Source: JBFXJF01 sp050175155 (GTDB taxonomy: Bacteria; Bacillota; Bacilli; Tepidibacillales; Tepidibacillaceae). Taken from it: DNA of 9,525 nucleotides. Made by a program: the position numbers and the translations under genes. The stretch covers positions 1 to 9,525 of the forward strand of contig JBFXJF010000046.1 of the NCBI GenBank assembly GCA_050175155.1, read 5' to 3'. Of the stretch, positions 1 through 6,844 are shown in pieces. The notes beneath the pieces are model-generated. The model was not told where the DNA came from and searched no databases. It worked only from the letters and a program-made list of their open reading frames with translations. Numbering within the stretch: the stretch's first letter is position 1; every line of letters begins with the position of its first letter.

Positions 1-365
1 TGATTTGTATTGTTGGTACTTCTGTGACATACATCTATGTCTATAAAGCATCGAAATATTGTTTCCCTGGATATGTGGAAGAATCATTTTTGTCTTTGTT
101 TGGAACATTAACAGGAACTTACAGTACAGGTATCATTCTATTAAGAGAGATTGATTCGAAGTTTGAAACACCAGCTGCTAATAACTTAATCTTCCAAGCA
201 ACTTATGCCATTATGTTTGGTTGGCCAATCTTCTTGTTGTTAGGTTATGCACCAATGGGATTAATGGAGACATTTATCACAGTAGGAATCTTGATTGTGC
301 TCTTTTTAGCATTTAATGTATTATTATATAGAAACAGAATTTTTAATAAAAAACAAAATGCATAA
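1..365 (+). CDS. gltS: Sodium:glutamate symporter-like protein, C-terminal part (5' end outside window)
   Basis: The reading frame is open from the left edge (first full codon at 3) to a TAA at 363-365, giving about 120 residues of C-terminus. A GTG at 24 could serve as a start, but the upstream codons continue the same protein, so the gene is taken as truncated by the window. The segment FGTLTGTYSTGIILLREID followed by FETPAANNL matches my memory of the conserved C-terminal transport region of GltS-type Na+/glutamate symporters. At least three hydrophobic membrane segments follow or surround it, and the tail is basic (RNRIFNKKQ). Such proteins import glutamate with sodium across the inner membrane. 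The last ~70 bp are repeated downstream at 728-797, and no good terminator directly follows this copy. Family assignment is from recognition only; another CPA/AT-family carrier is possible. Confidence 0.72.
   Translation, partial: ICIVGTSVTYIYVYKASKYCFPGYVEESFLSLFGTLTGTYSTGIILLREIDSKFETPAANNLIFQATYAIMFGWPIFLLLGYAPMGLMETFITVGILIVLFLAFNVLLYRNRIFNKKQNA
294..363 (+). repeat. Direct repeat copy 1: 3' end of the symporter gene
   Basis: This is the first copy of a direct repeat whose second copy is at 728-797 (offset 434). Positions 300-336 are identical to 734-770 over 37 bases. The remainder to the stop codon differs at scattered positions, several of which give conservative amino-acid changes (R to K, I to V, N to D). 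This copy is the in-frame end of the gene. Confidence 0.9.
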
Positions 366-477
366 TAGAAAATAGGCAAAATAAAAAGGATTATGACTCT
401 TACGCTTTTTTAAAATTGTCATGAAATAAATAAAAGTTTAAAATACTTATTTTTAGGAATCTTTTTAGAAAAAACGT

Positions 478-506
478 ATTGTTGTTCGTTAATCTAATTC
501 AACAAT
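478..506 (+). promoter_or_regulatory. Inverted repeat in the leader of the 38-aa ORF
   Basis: ATTGTTG at 478-484 is the perfect reverse complement of CAACAAT at 500-506, with a 15-base loop. It lies just upstream of the ribosome-binding site of the small ORF at 532. It could be an operator or an mRNA hairpin. No T-run follows, so it is not a standard terminator. Confidence 0.3.
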
Positions 507-531
507 AAATGGAAATAGAAAGAAGGCAATT

Positions 532-648
532 ATGATATATGAAGTTGGTGTAATCATTATTTTTATTTTTAGTATGTTAATTCCCAATTTTATATTTATA
601 TTAATAGAACTAATGAATAAGAAAAAGCAATTCAAGATAAATAAATAA
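532..648 (+). CDS. Small single-pass membrane protein, 38 aa
   Basis: This is a short ORF from ATG 532 to TAA 646-648. An AGAAGG ribosome-binding site lies at 521-526, five bases before the start, which supports translation. Residues 5-25 are almost entirely hydrophobic (V, I, F, L) with one proline at 18, and the tail is basic (NKKK, then K). The layout fits a single membrane-spanning peptide with a cytoplasmic C-terminus. A 7-bp inverted repeat (478-484 with 500-506) lies in its leader. It sits between the two copies of the symporter gene end. I do not recognise a family. It could be a small accessory peptide of the symporter, a type I toxin-like peptide or a chance ORF; the ribosome-binding site and composition favour a real gene. 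Confidence 0.5.
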   Translation: MIYEVGVIIIFIFSMLIPNFIFILIELMNKKKQFKINK

Positions 649-727
649 ATTTACGGAAAATTCATTCTCCTCATTGTTAAGAAGTGCCCAATATAACTTA
701 AAAAAATTATTCATTTTAAGAATGAAA

Positions 728-797
728 ATTGTTCTCTTTTTAGCATTTAATGTATTATTATATAGAAACAAGGTTTTTAACAAAAAACAAGATGCAG
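728..797 (+). pseudogene. Direct repeat copy 2: orphan 3' end of a symporter gene
   Basis: About 24 codons repeat the end of the symporter gene in the same frame, ending with a TAG at 800-802. It reads LFLAFNVLLYRNKVFNKKQD against LFLAFNVLLYRNRIFNKKQN in copy 1. Nothing upstream (649-727) continues the protein, so this is a gene-end remnant without a gene body. It carries the terminator at 806-833, so it may be the original chromosomal end of the gene, with copy 1 brought in by recombination or integration. Alternatively it is what is left of a tandem paralogue after a deletion. Confidence 0.85.
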
Positions 798-805
798 TAT
801 AGGGA

Positions 806-833
806 ATCCGGCAAGTAATTGCCGGATCTTTTT
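806..833 (+). terminator. Rho-independent terminator
   Basis: The arms 806-814 (ATCCGGCAA) and 819-827 (TTGCCGGAT) pair perfectly over 9 bp with a 4-base loop. A run of five T follows at 829-833. It would end transcription from the symporter gene and the 38-aa ORF. Confidence 0.88.
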
Positions 834-840
834 AATTTAG

Positions 841-1541
841 ATTAATGAAAAGGAAATAAATAATTATAGATTTAATAAATTTCAAACAAGTTTAATCAAA
901 TTTAGATTTATTTTGAGAAAATAATTGTAAAAAAATACAAATATAATAAAAATTAATTGATTTTATAAAAAACACACTTTACAATTTTATTGTGTAAGCG
1001 TAAAATAGTAAATATGAGCATGTATTAAAAAAATATTCTTATTATTTGAAGTTCATATCATATTAAATGTACCGAACTGATGTTTGCATACTCGTGAAAT
1101 AAAACGAAAAACAGCTTATTTATGAAATAGAACCAGTGTATATGATGGAGTAAATAGTGTAAAAGTTTCTGATTTAGTAAAGATATCCTATAACTCACTT
1201 TAAAGTGTAGTTAGGGTGGTGTAATCAAAAACTGGATTTTTAAGACAAATTAACTGAAACATGGTAGGTCTAAGATATTGAACATTATAAATATAGACAT
1301 ACTTTTCGTATAATGTAATTAATAAGAAAGTATTGTTGCTGAGTAAAAGAGTATTTGTAATTATAAAATTCGTAAGAACTTCCGTATTGATTTATTCTTT
1401 GGCAACTCTAGTACAGCAAAGTGAGATTTTTCTTTTAATTATACTAATGTTTACATTTATACATTCGATTATGAAGGCAGAACATAGAAAATAGAATACT
1501 ATTTAATAATAAGTTGAAATTAATAGAAATGGAGAAAGAAT
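841..1541. other. Very AT-rich gene-free stretch upstream of the CBASS operon
   Basis: No ORF with a ribosome-binding site or recognisable protein is present. The only structure I can support is the divergent repeat at 1071-1285, with weaker similarity reaching back to about 1010. The repeat looks like degraded coding sequence with many stops in all frames. The promoter of the operon at 1542 should lie in the last ~250 bp, but several TATAAT-like hexamers (for example 1309-1314 and TATACT at 1440-1445) lack a convincing -35 at proper spacing, so I do not call one. Confidence 0.5.
1071..1285 (+). repeat. Divergent ~215-bp repeat, copy A (decayed gene end)
   Basis: It is collinear with copy B at 3580-3793. 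By hand alignment, 44 of 54 bases match at the left end (1071-1124 against 3580-3633) and 20 of 23 at the right end (1263-1285 against 3771-3793). The two anchors are 192 and 191 bases apart, so the similarity spans the whole unit although the middle is weaker. Translation gives similar fragments in both copies (KTAYL; a CLHTREI/CLYSRKI pair), interrupted by stops. It is best read as the decayed C-terminal part of a gene, though a shared untranslated element cannot be excluded. Confidence 0.75.
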
Positions 1542-2450
1542 ATGGGGAGAGATTGGAATCAAACATTTTCAAATTGGTCAGCAGGTCCTAGTGATACTGA
1601 AGAAAAAAAAATCAGTAATACTCTAACACAAATTAGGGCAGCAATTCAAAATGACCTTAAGTTAAAAACAAAAGATATAGAGTTATTTGTACAAGGGTCA
1701 TACAGGAATAATGTTAATGTAAGACTTGATAGCGACATTGATGTAGGGGTAATTAGTGGGGAATCATTTCATATCGGATCTTTTGACCATGAATTATCAA
1801 AAAAAATCGATTCAAAATATGCTAGAGCAACCTATCAATATTCTGAGTTTAAAAATGATTTAGAAAATGCCCTTAAAATGTATTTCGGATCCAAGAATGT
1901 AGGAAGAGGGAATAAAGCTTTTGACATTCATGAAAGTACAACTAGAGTTGATGCAGATGTTGTAGCACTGATAGAATACAGATGGTATAACGATGAAGCA
2001 AATTATACTTCTGGTGTGTTATTGTATCCAGATAATTCAAAGCCTGAAAAAGTTATAAATTGGCCAGAACAGCATTACGCTAATGGAGTCGCCAAAAACA
2101 ACAGTACTGGACGAAGATATAAAAGAGTCGTAAGGATTATGAAAAAGCTTAGAATTGAAATGCTTGAAAAAGGTTATTTATATCTTGAAAATGTTTGTGG
2201 TTTTTTAATTGAATGCTTAATTTGGAACACACCCAATTCTACTTTGACAAATAGCGACGATTATTATAAAACCATTAAAAATGTAATAATTTACTTGTAT
2301 GATGAATTGGATAAAAAAGAAAATTATAAAAATTGGACAGAAGTTAGTAAAATGAAGTACCTATTTAGAAGCACACAACCTTGGAATAAAGATGATACGC
2401 AAAAATTCATAAAAGATGCATGGAATTATATTGGCTACCAAAATGATTAA
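1542..2450 (+). CDS. cdnE: CBASS cyclic-oligonucleotide synthase (CD-NTase, CdnE-like)
   Basis: This 302-residue protein is a cGAS/DncV-like nucleotidyltransferase. The signature is complete: G52-S53 in the activation loop context VQGSYRNN, the metal-binding acidic pair D65/D67 in LDSDIDVGV, and the third carboxylate in RVDADVV (D137/D139). Further matches to clade E enzymes as I remember them are the segments NWPEQHYANGV, the basic RRYKRVVRIMKKLR helix, and FLIECLIWNTPN. On phage infection such enzymes join nucleotides into a cyclic di- or trinucleotide second messenger; the product cannot be read from sequence. The ATG is preceded by GGAG at 1531-1534. The stop overlaps the start of the effector gene by 8 bp (ATGATTAA), so the two are translationally coupled. 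No Cap2/Cap3 or HORMA/TRIP13 genes are nearby, making this a minimal type I CBASS. The reading frame appears intact. Confidence 0.93.
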   Translation: MGRDWNQTFSNWSAGPSDTEEKKISNTLTQIRAAIQNDLKLKTKDIELFVQGSYRNNVNVRLDSDIDVGVISGESFHIGSFDHELSKKIDSKYARATYQYSEFKNDLENALKMYFGSKNVGRGNKAFDIHESTTRVDADVVALIEYRWYNDEANYTSGVLLYPDNSKPEKVINWPEQHYANGVAKNNSTGRRYKRVVRIMKKLRIEMLEKGYLYLENVCGFLIECLIWNTPNSTLTNSDDYYKTIKNVIIYLYDELDKKENYKNWTEVSKMKYLFRSTQPWNKDDTQKFIKDAWNYIGYQND

Positions 2451-3087
2451 CAACAGCAAAAGAAATATTGTCACATTTAATGTTATTTATACTATAGCAT
2501 TATCTTTGCTAATAGCATGGATATCAAAGAGAAATTTAGGAGATTTTTCCTCATGGATATTCGTAATACCCAAGGTTGTTACAGTCCAGTTTGCTACTAT
2601 TTTATTTTTTAACAATTATCTTTGGAAGTGTAGAATTTTTAGTAAATGGTTGGTAGCATTTCCAGATATGAGCGGAACATGGGTTGGAACACTGGAATCT
2701 GATTACATAAATACAAAGACAAAAAAAAGAGTGAATCCAGTTCCATGTATGCTTGTTATTAAACACAAATTTAAAAAAATAAGTATAAATTTGTACACAA
2801 CTGAATCTATAAGTTACTCGTTTTCCGAAGAAATAAATTTTGACAACGATAAACATTTAAAACGTCTTTCGTACTCTTATACTAATGAACCAAAAACTTT
2901 ACTAGATTATAGAAGTACTAGCCATAAAGGGACAGTAATACTTAGCTTGATAAATGATAATGAATTAATTGGATATTATTATAATGATAGAAAGAAAAAA
3001 GGGGAAATGTCATTTAAATTTTATAGTAAAGATTTTTTGGATAAGTTACCAGAAGAACTCCCCAAACATCCAATGTCAAAACAATAG
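2443..3087 (+). CDS. cap15: Cap15-like CBASS effector, two membrane helices plus beta-barrel (214 aa)
   Basis: The start chosen is ATG 2443, which overlaps the synthase stop; an in-frame ATG at 2416 would add nine residues inside the synthase gene and is less likely. Two hydrophobic helices lie at about residues 9-27 and 38-61. They are followed by a basic stretch and the motif PDMSGTWVGTLES (from residue 74), which opens the cyclic-nucleotide-binding beta-barrel of the Cap15 family. Later strand motifs typical of the barrel include TTESISYSFSEE, LSYSYTNEP, SHKGTVILSL and ELIGYYYNDRKKKGEMSF. Cap15 oligomerises in the inner membrane when it binds the CD-NTase product and disrupts the membrane, killing or arresting the infected cell. 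Position directly after the CdnE-like gene supports this role. Length is near the family norm and no break is visible. Confidence 0.88.
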   Translation: MINNSKRNIVTFNVIYTIALSLLIAWISKRNLGDFSSWIFVIPKVVTVQFATILFFNNYLWKCRIFSKWLVAFPDMSGTWVGTLESDYINTKTKKRVNPVPCMLVIKHKFKKISINLYTTESISYSFSEEINFDNDKHLKRLSYSYTNEPKTLLDYRSTSHKGTVILSLINDNELIGYYYNDRKKKGEMSFKFYSKDFLDKLPEELPKHPMSKQ

Positions 3088-3266
3088 GTTTCCTATTATT
3101 GTCACAACCGACATGGGACAAGGAAGTTTTATGAGAAATGTATCACTCTAGTTCATGAGGAAATAATTATTTTCTTAAGCAAGGTTTTTATAATGCTCGA
3201 TTACATTTAGCTATTAAATTCAGTGATAGAAACTCACACTTGTTTAAAAGAAGCAGAATAAGCTAG
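3088..3266. other. Spacer after the CBASS operon, no gene supported
   Basis: This lies directly after the Cap15 stop. A short hairpin (AATAGG 3083-3088 with CCTATT 3092-3097) overlaps the stop codon but has no T-run. A frame ending at 3151 reads PIIVTTDMGQGSFMRNVSL, which looks coding-like and could be a gene scrap, but it has no start of its own. Confidence 0.35.
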
Positions 3267-3613
3267 TCTTGTAGGGCAAAATTGAAATTTATAGATTATA
3301 GAAGTAGTCTTCTCAGTCAAGAGGTAAATCATAAAACATACGGATTTGGTTTAGTTAGTTCATTAGATGGCAACTATATCTATATTTTGTTTGATTGCGG
3401 AGTTCATAAGCAGTTTATCTTTCCTAGTTGCTTTAGATGGATCATCTTGTGTTAATTGATTCAACTTTAAAAAAATTGATTAGTACTAATACCTCCGTTA
3501 CTAATAAGTTTATTGAAATTGCTAAGTATGAAAAAATCAGAATAGACATAATACAAGCAATAACAAATAATCGATTGGAACCGAATAGATGTTTGTATAG
3601 TCGCAAAATATAG
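3267..3613 (+). pseudogene. Broken gene with SH3-like 'HKTYG' domain
   Basis: Frame 3267-3455 encodes a ~60-residue piece with HKTYGFGLVSSLDG, YIYILFD and KQFIFPSCF. This resembles the small beta-barrel (CarD/SH3-like) segment 'HKTFGxGxI...FxFPSAF' found at the C-end of many uncharacterised Firmicutes proteins. The protein then appears to continue in another frame from about 3437 (DHLVLIDSTLKKLI through NRCLYSRKI) to a TAG at 3611-3613. An in-frame TAG at 3264 closes the upstream side and no start with a ribosome-binding site is visible. So this is a remnant with at least one frameshift and a missing N-terminus. Its end runs into the repeat at 3580-3793, suggesting that the repeat is the distal part of the same gene. 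Function is unknown. Confidence 0.5.
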
Positions 3614-3793
3614 CAAAAAACAGCCTATTTATGCTATAAAATGCATGTATTTTGGGGTATATTTGATAATGAATTAATCAACAAGGTCAAAGTAGCACTA
3701 ATCACTTTAAAAACAAGGATAGTGGTTATGTGGTTACGAACGTGGTATTTATCGCAAATTATAAGTGTTAGGTAGGTTTGTGATATTGAACAT
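3580..3793 (+). repeat. Divergent ~215-bp repeat, copy B (decayed gene end)
   Basis: Partner of copy A at 1071-1285; see there for match counts. It ends 35 bp before the probable start codon of the ATPase gene at 3829. It overlaps the end of the SH3-like pseudogene. Reading on in that frame past the stop at 3611 gives further coding-like sequence (ITLKTRIVVMWLRT, later DIEHPKGHSRKL), consistent with a decayed gene rather than random spacer. Confidence 0.75.
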
Positions 3794-3828
3794 CCCAAGG
3801 GACACTCAAGAAAATTAATGGGGGATTT

Positions 3829-3885
3829 ATGAGAAAAGAAATTTCAAGAATTAAAATAAAATCATTTTTTTTGATCCAAGTGTAG
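3829..3885 (+). other. Displaced N-terminus of the ATPase gene with T8 frameshift tract
   Basis: ATG 3829, preceded by a purine-rich GGGGGA at 3820-3825, encodes MRKEISRIKIKSFF and then meets a run of eight T at 3865-3872. Read as written, the frame ends at TAG 3883. With one more T the frame would pass directly into FDPSVDLCLFEKD and on through SLIYGQNGTGKTT in the downstream ORF. This gives the usual beginning of such ATPases (a beta strand, an F-rich turn, then Walker A). A one-base slip in the tract therefore separates the natural start from the gene body. Confidence 0.8.
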
Positions 3886-3938
3886 ATTTATGTTTATTTG
3901 AGAAAGATACGAGTACAAATGATATTGCACAAATATCA

Positions 3939-6179
3939 TTGATTTATGGCCAAAATGGTACTGGGAAAACAACTATTAGCAAAGGAATATCAAATATAAA
4001 GACTCAAGATAATACAGAGATTGAAGCTGAACTATTTGATTATTCCAACAATCCAATTAGCTTATCAGAGAATGAAAAAAAGGAAATTTTTGTATACAAT
4101 GATGATTTTATGGAAAATAAAGTCAGGTTTAGATATGAAGATAAATTGGGTGTCATTGTCATGTTAGGCGAGCAAGTCGACATTGAAAATGAGATTTTGG
4201 ATAAGAAAGATGAAGTAAAAAAACTAAATGTAGAAATAGAAAAACTAAAGATTGAAGAGTATGAGAACGAGAAAAGTGTGAAATCTCCTAAGTATCATTT
4301 AGCTAAAGTAAAAGAGCAACTTTCGAGTACTTGGGGAGAACGTGAAAAAACAATTCAAAGCAACAGTAGACGCTCTCCTGTTTCGGATCTACTAGTGCAA
4401 GATGCTATTAATGACAAAAGCAGTTATGATATTAAACTAGAAAATGAAAAATACAAGGAATTGCTTGATCAATACAATAAAGTCAGAGATATTAAAGATG
4501 ATTTTATATCAGTAGATTTTTCATATAATAAAAGCATTAAGATTAATGTGGAATCGATAAGTAAAATCTTAAATTTAGTTATTCAAAAACCTATTGAATC
4601 TGATTTGTCTAAAAAAATTAGATATGCTTTTGATAAATATAATGTAGAAAAAATTAAAGAGATAGAAGAGTTTTTCAAAGAGAAGGATGCACCTTTTTGT
4701 CCTTTTTGCTTTAGAGAATATAACGATATTGAGGCAGATAAGATTTTAGATGAGATATCAAAATTTATAAACCAAGAATATAATAATCTTTTATTAGAAG
4801 TTGATAGAGTTAAAATTTCGGACTTATATGTAAATGATCTGTCAAATTTGTCTATGTTGGACTTGGATTTAATCAATAAGTACAATAAAACTTCAAATGA
4901 TTTAAAAACTGAAATCGAAAAGATAAATGAAATTTTAGAATCAAAAAAGAATAATCCTTATACAAGTTTAACCATAGAAACAACAGCTGAGTATCTTTAC
5001 AAGCAATTATTAGAAGTGATTGCTGAAGTAGAGAACGAGATAAGTATGTTGAATGAGTCAATAAAAGGCAAAAAGCTCATTTTACAGAAACTTCAAACCC
5101 AAAATAAGCGTTTAGCTGTAGCCGAGTGTCAAACTCTAACAAAAACTTACTCTGTATCAGTAAAAGAGCAAAAAACTGCAAAAGATGAATTCGGAAAGTT
5201 AAATGCTTCACTTCAAAAATTTAATAATGAAATTGAAGTTCTTGAGTCAAAAAAAGAAAATACCGAATTAGCAATAGAAAAAATTAATCGATGGTTATCT
5301 TTAATATTCCTCGACTCAAAAAGAATAATTCTTGTATATGAAAAGGGAAAATATGCAGTAAAATCAAGGGGAAAATCAATAAGGATGAGGGATTTATCTA
5401 ATGGTGAAAGAAATGCAGTAGGTCTATCATATTTTTTTGCAAGTATAAACGAGAAAAAATCAGGTAACACCTATAGTGACATTTCAAAACTAATAGTTCT
5501 AGATGACCCACTATCAAGTTTTGACTTTGAAAGCAAACTAGGAATATACTCTTTTTTAAAATCAATATTTTCAGATGTCATTGACAATGAAGATTCAAAA
5601 ATACTTATATTAACTCATCAACTCGATACAATGTTTTCAATGAACCAAATGTTATCAGATGATAGTAAACTAAGAAAACGCAAAAGGCAACAACTATTAA
5701 TAGATAAAGCACTTAAACCATTCAATGGGAATGTTAACATTTATCATAGATTACTTTTAGAGATTGGTGATTTCTTATTACCAGGCTTCAGTGGTGATTT
5801 GCCTTCCATACCGAATAAAGTTAGAAGAGTGCTTGAATCATTCTCAACTTTCAATTTCGGATGTGGAATGACTGAATTATCGACAAAAGAAAGCATCACT
5901 GACAACATAAAAAATATAAAAATACGAGAATACCTGAAAAATTCAATGCATAAAATTACGCTGAACAACGAAAGTCATTTGCAGAATCAAGCAAAAGGAA
6001 TAGAAGAAGGAATGCTAATGTATTTTGAAGACAAGGCTACACTTATCAAAACTGTGAAAGATATTTTACTAATTATTAAAGAACTTAATGAGTCACATTT
6101 TCTTGAAATATATAAGGAAAAAAACGGCATTATTGAAGAAATAAAAAATCATCGTCAATATATAATTGATATACTGTAA
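3939..6179 (+). CDS. AAA_13-family ATPase with CxxC hook, RloC/PrrC-like; N-terminus frameshifted
   Basis: The open frame begins at a TTG (3939), but the natural start is almost certainly ATG 3829, cut off by a T8 tract. The ORF encodes 746 residues; the restored protein would be about 783. Counting from the TTG: Walker A GQNGTGKTT at 4-12, a long charged coiled coil at roughly 60-460, a CPFC pair (C254, C257) in the middle of it resembling a Rad50-type zinc hook, the ABC signature LSNGE at 486-490, Walker B LIVLDDP with D522/D523, and a switch histidine H560 in LTHQLD. All ATPase motifs are intact. After it come VRRVLES (R629, E633) and SMHKI (H671), reminiscent of the Arg-Glu-His set of PrrC/RloC anticodon nucleases, though the spacing is not identical and this region is common in AAA_13 proteins. 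It belongs to the ABC/SMC-like defence ATPases. A broken nuclease gene starts 22 bp downstream. Confidence 0.82.
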   Translation: MIYGQNGTGKTTISKGISNIKTQDNTEIEAELFDYSNNPISLSENEKKEIFVYNDDFMENKVRFRYEDKLGVIVMLGEQVDIENEILDKKDEVKKLNVEIEKLKIEEYENEKSVKSPKYHLAKVKEQLSSTWGEREKTIQSNSRRSPVSDLLVQDAINDKSSYDIKLENEKYKELLDQYNKVRDIKDDFISVDFSYNKSIKINVESISKILNLVIQKPIESDLSKKIRYAFDKYNVEKIKEIEEFFKEKDAPFCPFCFREYNDIEADKILDEISKFINQEYNNLLLEVDRVKISDLYVNDLSNLSMLDLDLINKYNKTSNDLKTEIEKINEILESKKNNPYTSLTIETTAEYLYKQLLEVIAEVENEISMLNESIKGKKLILQKLQTQNKRLAVAECQTLTKTYSVSVKEQKTAKDEFGKLNASLQKFNNEIEVLESKKENTELAIEKINRWLSLIFLDSKRIILVYEKGKYAVKSRGKSIRMRDLSNGERNAVGLSYFFASINEKKSGNTYSDISKLIVLDDPLSSFDFESKLGIYSFLKSIFSDVIDNEDSKILILTHQLDTMFSMNQMLSDDSKLRKRKRQQLLIDKALKPFNGNVNIYHRLLLEIGDFLLPGFSGDLPSIPNKVRRVLESFSTFNFGCGMTELSTKESITDNIKNIKIREYLKNSMHKITLNNESHLQNQAKGIEEGMLMYFEDKATLIKTVKDILLIIKELNESHFLEIYKEKNGIIEEIKNHRQYIIDIL

Positions 6180-6201
6180 AAAAGTAGAGAAAAGAACAAA
6201 T

Positions 6202-6717
6202 ATGAAACTAATAGAAATAACCAGAGGGAAATGAACATTTTACTAATTATGAGAATGCAATAAAGGGGATAACTGAGTTACACTTTTATCTTGATTTAAA
6301 CAATCCTCAAGTTCAAAAAGAAATTAACGAGGGAAGAATGAGAATAGATTTAATTTATACAAACATTGCACAAAAAAGATTTTTAGTACAATACGATATG
6401 TATTCGATATTCCTTCAATTTTTTTCTTTATGGAATGTAAAAATTATTAAAAAGATATCTTCAATCCTGAACTTGATTAAATGATTTGCAGATTTAGTAA
6501 TAACAATGGAGGAGAAGGTATTATTTTTTGTCGTCATCTGAATAATCCTGATTTGTTTTTAAGCAGATGCGAGGATACATTCAGAAGTCTCCAAAGTATA
6601 ATTTTTCATATAACAGATGACATTCTTGTAAATATGCTAGATGAATACAAAATGAGATATGAAGGCCCATATAACGTTGTACTTCCGAAAATGATTGATG
6701 ATGTAAGGATATCTTAA
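6202..6717 (+). pseudogene. Broken PD-(D/E)XK nuclease-like gene, partner of the ATPase
   Basis: Three reading frames join into one protein. ATG 6202 gives MKLIEITRGK and then stops at TGA 6232. Frame 2 from about 6224 gives NEHFTNYENAI, ITELHFYLD, VQKEINEGRMRIDLIYTN. From about 6406 the protein continues in frame 1 with DIPSIFFFMECKNY, a TAA at 6448, KDIFNPELD, a second TAA at 6478, and then MICRFSNNNGGEGIIFCRHL to the natural stop at 6715-6717. The acidic residue of RID (6347-6349) and the E-x-K of MECKNY (6433-6441) match a PD-(D/E)XK nuclease core. NPELD(stop)MICRF fits the 'NPELDQLxGRF' motif I recall from this family, where the second stop would replace a Gln codon (CAA to TAA). Two frameshifts plus two stops mean no functional product. 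The 22-bp distance to the ATPase suggests an operon that once encoded an ATPase-nuclease pair. The family's exact name is not known to me. Confidence 0.75.
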
Positions 6718-6844
6718 ACCCCCGGTCTCATTTGATATCAGTTATATCCACGACCGCAAGTCCCACATCCAAAATACGTAGCACCAATTTATGAAAATCA
6801 CGATTTTAAAACTGAGATTTAATTAAAACTGCGACATTAAGCCA
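6718..6844. other. Spacer with a possible gene-end scrap
   Basis: No complete gene is present. One frame ending in TAA near 6822 reads PRPQVPHPKYVAPIYENHDF, which looks more like protein than random AT-rich spacer. It is noticeably less AT-rich than its surroundings, but it is too short to name. Confidence 0.25.

Noticed and set aside
2602..2856. Minus-strand ORF opposite the Cap15-like gene
   Set aside because: Shadow of a well-supported gene; no ribosome-binding site or recognisable motif.
2969..3151. 60-codon + strand ORF overlapping the Cap15 end
   Set aside because: Most of it is out-of-frame Cap15 sequence. Only the last ~20 codons look protein-like, too little to call a gene.
1071..3793. 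Composite transposon bounded by the two 215-bp repeats
   Set aside because: The copies are strongly diverged, have no terminal inverted repeats or target duplications, and no transposase is present.
4583..5470. Three minus-strand ORFs within the ATPase gene
   Set aside because: Composition-driven open frames opposite a long coding sequence; no motifs.
6481..6717. Independent 78-aa gene starting at ATG 6481
   Set aside because: It is the C-terminal piece of the broken nuclease; the sequence before the TAA at 6478 continues the same protein (NPELD) and the ATG lacks a ribosome-binding site.
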